DNA of 64,000 bases from Lacrimispora sphenoides (lineage in GTDB: Bacteria > Bacillota > Clostridia > Lachnospirales > Lachnospiraceae), in NCBI RefSeq assembly GCF_900105215.1, contig NZ_FOIP01000001.1, forward strand, positions 1,696,001 through 1,760,000, read 5' to 3'. Of the stretch, positions 16,194 to 25,898 are shown piece after piece (the first letter of the stretch is position 1; each line of letters starts with the position of its first letter). The position numbers and the translations under genes are program-made. The notes under the pieces were generated by a model. The model worked only from the letters and a program-made list of their open reading frames with translations. It ran no database searches and was not told the DNA's origin.

Positions 16194-19046
16194 ATGTTAC
16201 AAATCAACATCGATGATGTATTAAAGATCGTCAACCTTTGTGTGCCGTACCTCATTGGATTCGCCATTGCAGTTGCAGCAGCAGTGGTGGTTATGGTTGT
16301 ATGCAGGAACAAGAAAGCTGCAACCCGGTATTTAATCCGGAGCCAGGGGCTCATGGCTATTGTGCTTGCCGTGGTTATCGTAGTAAATATGATATGCTGG
16401 GGCCCAATGTCCAGCCTGATTTCCCTTGCAACCGGCAGCGGGACGATTTCAAAAGAAACCTCAGACAAAGCAACAGAGCTTTGTACCAGAATTGCGGAAG
16501 AGGGGATCGTTCTTTTGAAAAATGAGGAAAACTTACTTCCCTTAAAGGCTGATTCCAATTTAAACGTCTTTGGCTGGGCTTCCACCAATCCATGCTATGG
16601 AGGTACCGGTTCAGGCTCCCTCTCTGACGCATATGAAACCATATCTCTGCTTCAGGGACTTGAGGATGCAGGATTTAAACTGAATACCGGGCTGACTGAT
16701 TTCTATACCGCATACCGGGGTGACCGTCCCAATGTGGGGATGTGGGAACAGGACTGGACACTTCCGGAGCCTTTGAAGGAATCCTACAACAGTGAGCTGT
16801 TGGCAGATGCAAAGGCATTTTCTGATACGGCGCTTATCGTGATTACCCGTGTAGGAGGGGAAGGAGCCGATCTCCCTACTGATGTCAGCGCAGTTACTTA
16901 TACGGATAATTCTGCGGAATATAAGGATTTTGAGGCCGGCGAGCATTATCTGCAATTAAGCAGGACGGAAAAGGACATGGTTGATCTGGTGTGTTCCAAT
17001 TTTGATCATGTTGTTTTAGTTTATAACGGGGCAAACGCCATGGAGCTTGGCTTTGTCAATGATTACAGCCAGATAAAGAGTGCCATCTGGTGTCCGGGAA
17101 CCGGTCAGTCCGGCTTTGCGGCACTTGGTGAAATCGTAAGCGGTACGGTCAACCCCTCAGGAAAAACAAGTGACACCTTTGCCGCGGACTTAACAGCAAC
17201 CCCTGACTATAATAACTTCGGAAGCTTTATTTACGATAACATGAATGAATTCGCAGGTAAGGCATTTAAGGGAGAGGCAACCTATCCCAGCTTTATCAAT
17301 TACGTGGAAGGCATTTACGTTGGTTACCGTTTCTATGAAACTGCCGCGGAGGAAGGACTGATCGATTACAGTAAAACAGTGCTTTATCCCTTTGGATACG
17401 GCATGTCCTATACCACTTTTTCTCAGGAAATGGGGAATCTCACAGAAGCAGACGGCACGATTTCTTTTGATGTTACCGTTACCAATACCGGAGACAAAGC
17501 AGGAAAGGATGTAGTGGAGGTCTATTACAATCCGCCCTATACAAACGGAGGAATTGAAAAGGCTTCTGCAAACCTGATTGCATTTGATAAGACAGATCTC
17601 CTGGAGCCGGGCCAGTCCCAGACCATTGCAGTCTCATTCCAGGCGGAAGATATGGCATCCTACGATGCAGCCGGGAAGGGCGCTTATGTCCTGGAAGCAG
17701 GGGATTATAAAATCTCGATCCGGACCGATTCCCATAATGTCATCAAAGAACAGATTTATACCGCAGCTACGGAAACCATATATGATGAAGCCAATCCCCG
17801 CTCTACCGATAAGGCGGCTGCGGAAAACAGGTTTGCAGATGCCAAGGGAGAACCGGCTTATTTATCCCGTGAAGACGGATTTGCAAATTATAAAGAGGCT
17901 ACGGCAAAGCCTGCAAACTTAACCATGCCGGAAAAATATAAGGCTACCTTTGTAAACAACAGCAATTACGATCCGGCAGCTCATAACAATGCTGAGGATA
18001 TAAATCCGGTAACCGGCGCAAAGAATGGACTGAGCCTTGCCGCCATGCGGGGGATGGATTATGACGATCCACAGTGGGAGAAGCTTCTTGACCAGCTGAC
18101 CGTGGGAGAAATGGATACCATGGTCGCCATCGGAGGTTATCAGACGTCAGCAGCTAAGAGCGTGGATAAGGTGGGTACCGTGGATTGTGACGGACCGGCC
18201 TCCATTAACAATAACTTTACAGGAACCGGCTCGATTGGCTTTCCTTCCGCAGTATTGATTGCAAGTACCTGGAACCGTGATATTGCAGAGGAATTCGGGG
18301 AAAGCATCGGTAAGATGGCTGACGAGATGAAGGTATCCGGCTGGTATGCACCGGCTATGAACACTCACCGTTCCTCCTTTGCAGGCAGAAACTTTGAGTA
18401 TTATTCTGAAGACGGAATCCTGGCAGGCAAAATGGCGGCCAGTGCCATCGAAGGTGCAGAACATCATGGAGTATATGCTTATATGAAACATTTTGCCCTT
18501 AATGACCAGGAAACCAATCGGAACAACATGCTTTGTACCTGGACTGGCGAACAGGCAATCCGTGAGATTTATTTAAGACCATTTGAAATTGCGGTAAAAG
18601 AAGGCGGAGCAAAGGCAGTAATGTCTGCATTTAACTACATTGGAACCGAATATGCAGGCGCTTCCGATGCACTGCTTAACAAGGTGCTTCGGGATGAATG
18701 GGGCTTCCGCGGCTTCGTGCTCACAGATTATTTCGGAGGATACGGATATCAGAATGCTGATCAGGAGATCCGGAACGGCAACGATGCCATGCTGGTAGCC
18801 TATGATACGGAAACCAACCATTTAAAGGATACGTCCAGCGCTACAAGCCTTCAGGCCATGCGTAAGGCATGTAAAAACATTATGTATACGGTAGTAAACA
18901 GCCGTGCCTACGAAGGAAATAATGCAAAGGGCGGAATGCTTCCATGGCAGATCGCAGCCATCGTGGCTGATGTGATTCTGGCAGCAGGATTTATAGCTTT
19001 GGAGGTAAGAATCATCAATGCCTATAAAAAGAAACGGGAATCATAG
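16194..19046 (+). CDS. Glycoside hydrolase family 3, permuted domain order, membrane-anchored at both ends
   Basis: A 950-residue protein. Two membrane helices lie near residues 15-37 and 50-72. Then comes the GH3 C-terminal alpha/beta sandwich (EEGIVLLKNEENLLPL, GTGQSGFAALGEIVSG, YPFGYGMSYTTF), a fibronectin-like domain (~410-520), and only after that the TIM-barrel domain (~620-910) that is N-terminal in ordinary GH3 enzymes. The nucleophile is D845 in VLTDYFGG; MKHFALND and GRNFEYYSED line the site. A final helix (~916-938) and a basic tail end the protein. It likely cleaves beta-glucosides or related sugars outside the cell. ATG 16194 is nine bases after GGAGGAGG; ATG 16185 is too close to that site. 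Confidence 0.9.
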   Translation: MLQINIDDVLKIVNLCVPYLIGFAIAVAAAVVVMVVCRNKKAATRYLIRSQGLMAIVLAVVIVVNMICWGPMSSLISLATGSGTISKETSDKATELCTRIAEEGIVLLKNEENLLPLKADSNLNVFGWASTNPCYGGTGSGSLSDAYETISLLQGLEDAGFKLNTGLTDFYTAYRGDRPNVGMWEQDWTLPEPLKESYNSELLADAKAFSDTALIVITRVGGEGADLPTDVSAVTYTDNSAEYKDFEAGEHYLQLSRTEKDMVDLVCSNFDHVVLVYNGANAMELGFVNDYSQIKSAIWCPGTGQSGFAALGEIVSGTVNPSGKTSDTFAADLTATPDYNNFGSFIYDNMNEFAGKAFKGEATYPSFINYVEGIYVGYRFYETAAEEGLIDYSKTVLYPFGYGMSYTTFSQEMGNLTEADGTISFDVTVTNTGDKAGKDVVEVYYNPPYTNGGIEKASANLIAFDKTDLLEPGQSQTIAVSFQAEDMASYDAAGKGAYVLEAGDYKISIRTDSHNVIKEQIYTAATETIYDEANPRSTDKAAAENRFADAKGEPAYLSREDGFANYKEATAKPANLTMPEKYKATFVNNSNYDPAAHNNAEDINPVTGAKNGLSLAAMRGMDYDDPQWEKLLDQLTVGEMDTMVAIGGYQTSAAKSVDKVGTVDCDGPASINNNFTGTGSIGFPSAVLIASTWNRDIAEEFGESIGKMADEMKVSGWYAPAMNTHRSSFAGRNFEYYSEDGILAGKMAASAIEGAEHHGVYAYMKHFALNDQETNRNNMLCTWTGEQAIREIYLRPFEIAVKEGGAKAVMSAFNYIGTEYAGASDALLNKVLRDEWGFRGFVLTDYFGGYGYQNADQEIRNGNDAMLVAYDTETNHLKDTSSATSLQAMRKACKNIMYTVVNSRAYEGNNAKGGMLPWQIAAIVADVILAAGFIALEVRIINAYKKKRES

Positions 19047-19096
19047 GCAGCAGTTTAAGAGGGGGAAAACTCATCTAATGTCCGGAGGAAAATGAC

Positions 19097-21520
19097 ATGA
19101 AACATACTGATATCATTGAAAAGATGACAATAGAAGAAAAGGCGGCCATTTTAAGCGGTAAGAATGTATGGCAGTCCCGGAACATCGACCGTTTGGGAAT
19201 CCCTTCCATATTCTGCGCTGATGGCCCACATGGAATCCGGAAGCAGGCAAGGGAAGGGGATCATCTGGGATTAAATGCTTCCCTTCCGGCCACCTGCTTT
19301 CCTACGGCAGCGTCCATCTCCAATAGCTGGGATATGGACCTTTGCCGTGAGATCGGGGAAGCTCTGGGAGAGGAAGCCTCGGCCCTGGATGTGAATGTCC
19401 TGTTGGGGCCTGGCCTTAATATTAAGAGAAGCCCCCTTTGCGGAAGGAATTTTGAATATTTTTCCGAAGATCCTTACTTGTCCGGAAAACTGGCGGCAGC
19501 CTACATAAAGGGCATTCAGAGCCAGGGAGTGTATGCATGTCCCAAGCATTTTGCAGTCAACAGCCAGGAGCTGCGCCGCATGGCTATGAATTCCGTGGTG
19601 GATGAAAGGACTTTAAGAGAGATTTATCTGGAGGGCTTTGAGATTGCGGTGAAAGAGGGCGGGGCAAGATCCATTATGACCAGCTACAACGAGGTCAACG
19701 GTGTCTATGCCAATGAAAATGAGCATCTTCTAAAGGATATCCTGCGGGGAGAGTGGGGATTTGACGGCATCGTCATCACCGACTGGGGCGGTTCCAATGA
19801 CCATGTGAAGGGGGTGGCAGCAGGGTCTAACCTTGAAATGCCTTCCCCCGGTCTTCATTCTGCCAGAGAGCTGATCGCAGCAGTGGAGAATGGCAGTCTT
19901 TCCATGGAAGAGCTGGAGACTAACGTCGACGATTTGCTGGAGGCGGTGCTTGCTCTTACCGGGAACCGGGAAAACAAGGGAAAATCCTTTGATAAGGAAG
20001 GACATCACAAGCTGGCGCAAAAGGCGGAAGAGGAGAGCATCGTGCTGCTTAAGAACGAGGATGAGCTTCTTCCGTTAAAACCCGGCTGCAAGGTGGCGTT
20101 AATCGGTGACTTTGCCTTCACCCCCCGTTATCAGGGGGCAGGATCTTCCCTGGTAAACCCAATCCGGGTGGAAAATATGGAGGAGATGATAAGGGATTAT
20201 CCTTTGGGTGTGGCTGGTTGTGCCAGAGGCTATTCCCGTGGTGGAAAGACTGATGTCACCTTAAGAGATGAGGCCTTAAAGCTGGCTGCCCAGGTCGATG
20301 TGGTGCTATACTGCTTTGGACTTGATGAAATCAGTGAATCAGAGGGGATGGACCGAATCCATATGGGAATCCCCCGGAACCAGATCAGCCTGCTCACTGC
20401 GTTGTCAGAGGTAAACCCCAATGTAGTTGGAATCTTAAGTGCAGGTTCTGCCATAGAAATGCCGTGGCAGGAATGCTGCAAATCCCTCCTCCACGGTTAT
20501 TTAGGCGGAGAAGCCGGACCGTCCGCCATGCTTCGCGTAATAACCGGAGAAGTGAATCCTTCCGGCCGGCTGAGTGAGACTTATCCCCTGCGGCATGAGG
20601 ACACTCCGGCTTACCGGTATTTTCCCGGAGCAGAGCGCTGCTCCCAGTACCGGGAGGGTATTTATGTGGGTTACCGATATTATGATACCGCAAAGGTAAA
20701 GGTGCAGTATCCTTTTGGCTATGGGCTGTCCTATACCACATTTTCCTATAAGAACCTTGAGGTATTGGAGAATGAAGTCCGTTTTACCCTGACGAACACG
20801 GGAAGAGCTGATGGTAAGGAAGTTGTCCAGCTTTATGTGGGAGGACCTAAGGGCAGGATATTCCGGCCTGAAAAAGAGCTGAAGGGCTTTAAAAAAGTAT
20901 TCTTAAAGGCCGGAGAAAGTAAAGTAATCTCCATCCCCTTTGATGATAAGACCTTCCGGTACTGGAACAGGCTGACAAACCGTTTTGAGGTGGAGGGCGG
21001 CGTTTATTCCATCTTCATCGGTGCAAATGTAGCGGATATCAGGATGCTTCAGACAGTGACCCGGGAAGGGACCACGGAAGATTGGCCTTATAAGGCGGAA
21101 ACCCTTAAATCTTATTATACCGGCAGGATCAGTCAGGTGCCTGAGAAAGAATTTGAAACTCTTTTAGGGCATCCGGTTCCTGAGGGAAAATGGTCTGGAG
21201 ATTTGAGCTTAAATGATGCACTCTGCCAGATGTATTATGCCAAAAGCCCCTTGGCGAGACTGGTCTGGCGGATTCTGACAGGTTTGAAAAACAAGAGCGA
21301 AGAAAAGGGTAAGCCGGATTTAAATCTCTTATTCATTTATAACATGCCGTTCCGCGGGATCGCCAAGATGACCGGAGGAGCAGTCAGCATGGATATGGCG
21401 GAGGGGATGGTTTTGGTAGTGAACGGCCATTTTTTCCGCGGAATGAGACGAATCATCGGCGGGTACTTTGCCAATGCAAAAGCAAACAGAGCTTATGAGA
21501 AAAAGCTCTCCGATAAATAG
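19097..21520 (+). CDS. Glycoside hydrolase family 3 beta-glycosidase (standard domain order)
   Basis: An 807-residue protein without signal peptide, so cytoplasmic. The TIM-barrel domain comes first, with GPGLNIKRSPLCGRNFEYFSED near 104-125, K150-H151 and nucleophile D229 in VITDWGG. Next are the alpha/beta sandwich (EESIVLLKNEDELLPL, GFGLSYTTF-like FGYGLSYTTF) and the fibronectin type III domain (~560-660). About 140 extra C-terminal residues carry no recognised motif. It probably hydrolyses beta-linked glucosides or xylosides. It lies 50 bp after the permuted GH3 gene and just ahead of a GtrA-like gene in one operon. Two GH3 enzymes side by side, one outside and one inside, suggest stepwise breakdown of the same glycan or glycoside. 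Confidence 0.94.
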   Translation: MKHTDIIEKMTIEEKAAILSGKNVWQSRNIDRLGIPSIFCADGPHGIRKQAREGDHLGLNASLPATCFPTAASISNSWDMDLCREIGEALGEEASALDVNVLLGPGLNIKRSPLCGRNFEYFSEDPYLSGKLAAAYIKGIQSQGVYACPKHFAVNSQELRRMAMNSVVDERTLREIYLEGFEIAVKEGGARSIMTSYNEVNGVYANENEHLLKDILRGEWGFDGIVITDWGGSNDHVKGVAAGSNLEMPSPGLHSARELIAAVENGSLSMEELETNVDDLLEAVLALTGNRENKGKSFDKEGHHKLAQKAEEESIVLLKNEDELLPLKPGCKVALIGDFAFTPRYQGAGSSLVNPIRVENMEEMIRDYPLGVAGCARGYSRGGKTDVTLRDEALKLAAQVDVVLYCFGLDEISESEGMDRIHMGIPRNQISLLTALSEVNPNVVGILSAGSAIEMPWQECCKSLLHGYLGGEAGPSAMLRVITGEVNPSGRLSETYPLRHEDTPAYRYFPGAERCSQYREGIYVGYRYYDTAKVKVQYPFGYGLSYTTFSYKNLEVLENEVRFTLTNTGRADGKEVVQLYVGGPKGRIFRPEKELKGFKKVFLKAGESKVISIPFDDKTFRYWNRLTNRFEVEGGVYSIFIGANVADIRMLQTVTREGTTEDWPYKAETLKSYYTGRISQVPEKEFETLLGHPVPEGKWSGDLSLNDALCQMYYAKSPLARLVWRILTGLKNKSEEKGKPDLNLLFIYNMPFRGIAKMTGGAVSMDMAEGMVLVVNGHFFRGMRRIIGGYFANAKANRAYEKKLSDK

Positions 21521-21534
21521 AAGGGAGGGAGCAC

Positions 21535-22128
21535 ATGCTGTCACGAATAAAAGCCGGATGGAAGGCCTTTGCGGGTAACCATCCGACCTTAGCACAATTT
21601 TTAATATTTTTTCTCGTGTCCAACGGAGTTACAGTATTGCAGATGATTTTAATGCCGGTTTTCCGAAATATTTTCGGAATGACTTCCCTGGTGGATACTA
21701 ACTTCCAGATATGGCATGTGGGCTCCAATCTGGACGGCACGCCCTATTATATATTTAATTACGGAGCGGGTGCGCTTTCCGCCGGCGGGGGCGGAGGACT
21801 TGCGTATTTTCTGGCAGTGGAAATTACCATGGGAATCGCTCAGGTCATCAACTTTTTTCTTCAGAGGAATGTTACCTTTAAAGCCAATAACAGCGCAGCA
21901 AAGGCAGCGATGTGGTATGTGATCGCTTATATCATCATCACCATTGGTGCAGCCGCTCTGCAGGGCCTTTATAAGGCCCCTGTCTATCATCTGTTCATGA
22001 ACGGTTTAAACCTGGGCGGAGGGGGAGAGACCATTGCAGATGTAATTACCATGCTGATCAATTCTGCGATTTCCTTCTGGGTGTTCTTCCCCATCTTTAA
22101 AGTCATTTTTAAAAACAATGATAAATAG
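21535..22128 (+). CDS. GtrA-like membrane protein
   Basis: A 197-residue protein with about four membrane helices (residues ~20-40, ~75-105, ~120-145, ~165-190). The motif AQVINFFLQRNVTFKA near 104-119 is the GtrA-family N-[FY]-x-L-x-R-x-[WFV]-x-F signature. GtrA proteins help move or modify undecaprenyl-linked sugars. A long glycine-rich external loop separates helices one and two, which is atypical. It starts 14 bp after the second GH3 gene, so it belongs to that operon; its link to the glycosidases is unknown. Confidence 0.8.
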   Translation: MLSRIKAGWKAFAGNHPTLAQFLIFFLVSNGVTVLQMILMPVFRNIFGMTSLVDTNFQIWHVGSNLDGTPYYIFNYGAGALSAGGGGGLAYFLAVEITMGIAQVINFFLQRNVTFKANNSAAKAAMWYVIAYIIITIGAAALQGLYKAPVYHLFMNGLNLGGGGETIADVITMLINSAISFWVFFPIFKVIFKNNDK

Positions 22129-22162
22129 GCGGAACCCGTAAAAGAATTGTAAATGCATTAAT

Positions 22163-22214
22163 AAATCAGGCAGCCCGTATGAATTTAGTTCATACGGGCT
22201 GCCTGATTTTATTA
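22163..22214. terminator. Bidirectional terminator between GH3 operon and histidine kinase
   Basis: A perfect stem of about 20 bp (22163-22183 with 22189-22209) with T-rich ends on both strands, serving the rightward GH3 operon and the leftward kinase gene. Confidence 0.92.
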
Positions 22215-22280
22215 TACTTAAGCACGTTTTATGCCGTTAAGCAGAGAAGTAATGGTAAGTCGAAAGCACTGCCATGCTTA

Positions 22281-23612
22281 TTAATGGACGGCCAAAGTCT
22301 CTTCCTGGATCGGTATGAGAAGCTGAAGGCGGAACCAGTTATCACTGGAAGAGATGGTCATTGAACCGCCGTATTTTTCCACTGCGGCCTGAATGCTCTT
22401 TAAACCGTACCCATGATATAGTTTATTACTTTTTGTGGTGGGAGGAAGAACACCGGTCACCATGGCCAGCTGGTTTTCCAGATAATTTTCGCACTGGATC
22501 ATTAAAAAGTGGTTTCGTTTGAATATGGAGAGATTGATCAGCCTTTTTTCCGGATCTTCATACTGGGAAACACATTCAATGGCATTATCCAGAGCATTCC
22601 CAAAGATGGAACAGATGTCTTTTACATGAAGAAAAGAAATCAGTTTTCCATCGGCCATGCAGGTTAAGGTGATCTTATTCTGGGCGCAGTAGGTACTTTT
22701 GGTGGTCAGAACCACATCTAATACCTGATTCCCTGTATTGGCCATAGCCTCTTGGGTGAGAATGGCTTTCTCCATTTCCGATAGGTATTGTTCCCGCTTT
22801 TCCGGATCTTTTTCCGCCCGGATGGCAATCATGTAATGCTTTAGATCATGGAATTCCCGTCTTAACAGTTCCATGTTGTCAATGGCCATGCGGTACTGGT
22901 CATACTGACGCTGTAAGACTCCGTTCATTGCATGGTTTTCGCTGCGGACCTGCAGTTCTTTTCTCCTGTTCTGCTGGGCAAATAGCATCAGGAGCCCTCC
23001 GAAATCCACCAGGGTCCTTACATAGAGCAGAGAACTGGTGGCACTGGAAAAGGGCGTATTGGGCATGACAAAGCTGATATTACTGATCAGAAAGGCGCCC
23101 AGTGCAATAAAAACTGCGCCAAGAAGCTCCTTCCGTTCCACTTCCATTCCCTCATCCCTTGGGATGTGTTCTTTTTCCAGAAAATAATATCCCGTATAAA
23201 TGCAACCATAGGAAATCAGCATGATCAAAACGGAAAGGGTCCTGCTCACCCGTCCGTTGCTAAGGGCCCACCATACATACAGCTGCCACTGGAAAGAAGC
23301 AGTAAACTCCGCCAGAACAAAAGCGCGGACGCAAAGGAATCCTGCGTCATAAGGGGAGATCCGGCAGGAGGCATAGATGGAAAAGTACATCATCAGGATG
23401 GCGGTGATCATCCCGGGAAACCATAAGTACAGCGGAAGTGTGCCGGCGATTAAGTGGAGAAGAAATAACAAGCCAAGCATGCCCACAAAAGAAACGGCCA
23501 GCGTCAGTCCCTTAAGCCTCCTTCGGAGCATGAGGATGTAGCTGATGCAGGCGCACCATTCGGCCAGAGCGGTAAAGGGGCGGGGCGTATTCATGAGTTC
23601 GCCAAAGTTCAT
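22281..23612 (-). CDS. Sensor histidine kinase, GHKL type (LytTR partner)
   Basis: A 443-residue membrane kinase. Six or seven helices fill residues ~15-215, with no large external domain, as in AgrC-like peptide or membrane sensors. The phospho-acceptor H255 lies in REFHDLKHYM. The ATPase domain follows, with N-box FGNALDNAIE and GYGLKSI as the G-box. Its ribosome binding site GGGAGG overlaps the end of the response-regulator gene and its ATG is 4 bp after that stop. It should phosphorylate the adjacent LytTR regulator; the signal is unknown and no autoinducer peptide gene was found nearby. Confidence 0.92.
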   Translation of the reverse strand: MNFGELMNTPRPFTALAEWCACISYILMLRRRLKGLTLAVSFVGMLGLLFLLHLIAGTLPLYLWFPGMITAILMMYFSIYASCRISPYDAGFLCVRAFVLAEFTASFQWQLYVWWALSNGRVSRTLSVLIMLISYGCIYTGYYFLEKEHIPRDEGMEVERKELLGAVFIALGAFLISNISFVMPNTPFSSATSSLLYVRTLVDFGGLLMLFAQQNRRKELQVRSENHAMNGVLQRQYDQYRMAIDNMELLRREFHDLKHYMIAIRAEKDPEKREQYLSEMEKAILTQEAMANTGNQVLDVVLTTKSTYCAQNKITLTCMADGKLISFLHVKDICSIFGNALDNAIECVSQYEDPEKRLINLSIFKRNHFLMIQCENYLENQLAMVTGVLPPTTKSNKLYHGYGLKSIQAAVEKYGGSMTISSSDNWFRLQLLIPIQEETLAVH

Positions 23613-23616
23613 CGGT

Positions 23617-24324
23617 TTAACCTCCCATATATTCGGCCAGGCATTCCATAAATGATTTTTTCCGGCTCCGGCTAACGGGAATCCGCTCGCCTGAAAACAG
23701 CAGTACTTCGTTAGGCAGGCAGCCGGTCACGTGTTTTAAATTAACCAGATAGGCATTGTGGCACTTGGTAAATCCAAAGGTTTTTAAAGCCTCTTCCAAT
23801 CGTTTCATAGGGCCGGAAGCTACAAAATTTCCTTTGTCCGTATGGATGAGGACATGGTGCAGCTGGCTTTCAATGTAATAGACGGAGTCCGTGCTCAGCC
23901 GCATGGTACCTTCGGGCCTGTCTATACTGATATAGTGTATTGCCTGCCGTTTTAAGATTCTGCCCACAGCTTTATTTAAGATTTGTGAAAAGGAAAGATA
24001 GGGTACTGGTTTTAATATATAACCCAGGGCGTCTACCGTATATCCCTCTACTGCAAACTGGGAGGAGGAGGTGATGAAAATAAAGATTACATCCTCATCA
24101 AGCTCCCTGATCTTTTGTGCTGTTTTCATGCCATTTAAATATTTCATCTGAATGTCCAGCAAAATGATATCATAGCTGGCAGTATAGTCCGATACAATAT
24201 CAAGGCCGTCGGTAAAAACCTGAACCTGAAAGCTGACGGAATGGTCTTTTTCGTACCGGGTAAGGTAGTTTTTCAGCGTTTCCACATATTCCATTTCATC
24301 TTCTACAATAGCGATTTTAATCAT
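23617..24324 (-). CDS. LytTR-family response regulator
   Basis: A 235-residue cytoplasmic regulator. The receiver domain (residues 1-120) has D9 in IVEDE and phospho-acceptor D57 in ILLDIQM. The LytTR DNA-binding domain (~130-232) shows HYISIDRPEG, YYIESQLHHVLIHT and FTKCHNAYLVNL. The start at 24324 is preferred because GAGG lies eight bases upstream; an ATG at 24351 would begin only about 7 nt after the predicted transcript start. It is first in the operon with the GHKL kinase. Such AgrA/VirR-like pairs control surface, peptide or lysis functions; targets are not identifiable here. Confidence 0.92.
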   Translation of the reverse strand: MIKIAIVEDEMEYVETLKNYLTRYEKDHSVSFQVQVFTDGLDIVSDYTASYDIILLDIQMKYLNGMKTAQKIRELDEDVIFIFITSSSQFAVEGYTVDALGYILKPVPYLSFSQILNKAVGRILKRQAIHYISIDRPEGTMRLSTDSVYYIESQLHHVLIHTDKGNFVASGPMKRLEEALKTFGFTKCHNAYLVNLKHVTGCLPNEVLLFSGERIPVSRSRKKSFMECLAEYMGG

Positions 24325-24364
24325 ATCTTTATCCTCAAACCGGTCATTCATTTCCTACTATAAA

Positions 24365-24394
24365 AGTATAGCATGAGCATTAAAAAAAATCCAA
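24365..24394 (-). promoter_or_regulatory. Promoter of LytTR/GHKL operon
   Basis: On the minus strand, TTGGAT (24389-24394) and TATACT (24365-24370) with 18-base spacing and an upstream TGC (extended -10). Confidence 0.65.
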
Positions 24395-24551
24395 GGTATT
24401 TTACAGGAGCAAGTCTTTGGAAAATAAAGCAGGTGAAAAGGTTGTACATGTGATAAGATATTCTATGATAAAGGATTAAATAGAAAAAAGCATGGGGTCA
24501 ATATTATCTTATTTTTAAGAGGAAAGAATGAAACGGTTCCGGACAGAAAGA
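24395..24551. other. Intergenic stretch between LytTR operon promoter and rbr terminator
   Basis: The whole gap 24325-24672 holds the LytTR promoter, the rbr terminator and this AT-rich middle part. No ORF with a ribosome binding site, repeat or RNA fold was recognised in it. Confidence 0.5.
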
Positions 24552-24597
24552 AATGCACCTTGATTGGCTTTGATAAGCTGCTTCATCAAGGTGCATT
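24552..24597 (-). terminator. Terminator of the rubrerythrin gene
   Basis: A 13-bp perfect stem (24552-24564 with 24585-24597). On the minus strand it is followed by a T-rich TTTCTTTCT tail. Confidence 0.85.
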
Positions 24598-24672
24598 CCC
24601 ATATTTTACATGTGTTTTCTTTGATAAAAATACTTATTCGAAATCATATTGCAGCTGCCATAACAGACTGCA

Positions 24673-25209
24673 TTAATAATTTTCTACTTTTCTTTCAAAA
24701 TAAGCCTTAGGATGAGCACAGGTTGGACAGATTTCCGGAGCATCCGGTCCTTCATGAATATAACCGCAGTTGCGGCACTTCCAGCCAAGAGGAGCATCAC
24801 CCTTAAAGGTTTTGTCGTTCTTTAAGCTGTCAAGCAACTTTAAGTATCGTTTTTCATGAGCAGCTTCTACTTTTCCTACGAATTCAAATTTCAGAGCCAA
24901 TTCATTAAAGCCTTCTGCCCTGGCATCCTCTGCCATTTTCTTATACATATCGGTCCACTCATAATTTTCACCGGCAGCGGCATCTGCTAAATTTTCTTCC
25001 AAGGTACCAATGCCATGCAATTCCTTGAACCACATCTTAGCATGCTCTTTTTCCTGATCAGCAGTTTCTAAGTACAGGGAAGCCATCTGCTCATAGCCGG
25101 CCTTCTTGGCAGCGGATGCATAATATGTATACTTGTTTCTTGCCATGGACTCGCCTGCAAAAGCATCTTTTAAGTTCTGTTCTGTTTTTGTTCCCGCATA
25201 TTTGGACAT
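24673..25209 (-). CDS. rbr: Rubrerythrin
   Basis: A 178-residue non-haem iron peroxidase that reduces H2O2 to water in anaerobes. The N-terminal ferritin-like domain has the two diiron ExxH-type helices ([28 protein letters not shown]) and the C-terminal rubredoxin domain has CRNC and CPTC. The order is that of classical rubrerythrin. It starts after an AGGAGGG site. Upstream lie a 14-bp near-palindrome (25236-25249) and revRbr in the same direction. Together with PerR and revRbr it forms a peroxide-defence locus. Confidence 0.96.
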   Translation of the reverse strand: MSKYAGTKTEQNLKDAFAGESMARNKYTYYASAAKKAGYEQMASLYLETADQEKEHAKMWFKELHGIGTLEENLADAAAGENYEWTDMYKKMAEDARAEGFNELALKFEFVGKVEAAHEKRYLKLLDSLKNDKTFKGDAPLGWKCRNCGYIHEGPDAPEICPTCAHPKAYFERKVENY

Positions 25210-25235
25210 CGTATAAACCCTCCTGATTTGAATTT

Positions 25236-25249
25236 TGTATGATCGTACA
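25236..25249. promoter_or_regulatory. Near-palindrome upstream of rbr
   Basis: TGTATGATCGTACA matches its reverse complement at 12 of 14 positions. It lies about 27 bp before the rbr start codon. A regulator site is possible; it does not resemble the 7-1-7 PerR-like sites nearby. Confidence 0.3.
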
Positions 25250-25257
25250 CTGCAATT

Positions 25258-25286
25258 GGGGAGCGGTAATTTATTATGCCGCTCCC
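25258..25286 (-). other. Intercistronic stem-loop between revRbr and rbr
   Basis: GGGAGCGG (25258-25265) pairs with CCGCTCCC (25279-25286). There is no T tail on the minus strand, so it is probably an RNA stability or processing element, or a weak attenuator, rather than a terminator. Confidence 0.4.
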
Positions 25287-25296
25287 TAAAGGTGTA

Positions 25297-25839
25297 TTAT
25301 CCGAAGTATCTTTCTAATAAGCCCTTGAATGCTTTACCGTGACGAGCCTCATCCTTTGCCATTTCATGTACTGTGTCATGGATTGCATCTAAGTTTAATG
25401 CTTTTGCACGTTTTGCAAGATCGAATTTACCTGCAGTTGCGCCATTCTCAGCAGCAACACGTAATTCCAGGTTCTTCTTTGTGCTGGAGGTTACGCATTC
25501 GCCTAATAATTCTGCAAATTTAGAAGCATGCTCAGCCTCCTCGAAAGCAGCCTTCTCATAGTATAAGCCGATTTCAGGATAGCCCTCTCTGTGAGCTGCT
25601 CTTGACATTGCAAGATACATACCAACTTCTGAGCATTCGCCTTCAAAGTTAGCTCTTAAATCCATCATGATGTCTTCCGGAGAACCCTGTGCAACACCGA
25701 TTTCATGCTCGCAAGCCCAGGACATATCTCCATCCTGCAACTTAAACTTTTCAGAAGCAGCCTTGCATACTGGACAGAACTCCGGAGCTGTCTCCCCTTC
25801 GTGAACGTAACCGCATACAGTACAAACCCATTTCTTCAT
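25297..25839 (-). CDS. Reverse rubrerythrin (NADH-linked peroxide/oxygen reductase)
   Basis: A 180-residue protein with rubredoxin domain first (C6, C9, C22, C25) and ferritin-like diiron domain second ([52 protein letters not shown]). This inverted order defines the reverse rubrerythrins of clostridia, which take electrons via rubredoxin systems to reduce H2O2 and O2 and are PerR-repressed in Clostridium acetobutylicum. Its promoter overlaps a perfect 7-1-7 palindrome (25899-25913), so PerR control is strongly suggested. The ATG follows AAAAAGGAG. Confidence 0.95.
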   Translation of the reverse strand: MKKWVCTVCGYVHEGETAPEFCPVCKAASEKFKLQDGDMSWACEHEIGVAQGSPEDIMMDLRANFEGECSEVGMYLAMSRAAHREGYPEIGLYYEKAAFEEAEHASKFAELLGECVTSSTKKNLELRVAAENGATAGKFDLAKRAKALNLDAIHDTVHEMAKDEARHGKAFKGLLERYFG

Positions 25840-25898
25840 GATCTCATGTCTCCTTTTTATTTTTAATATTTATAGTTGTTATTGATGGTAATCGATAA

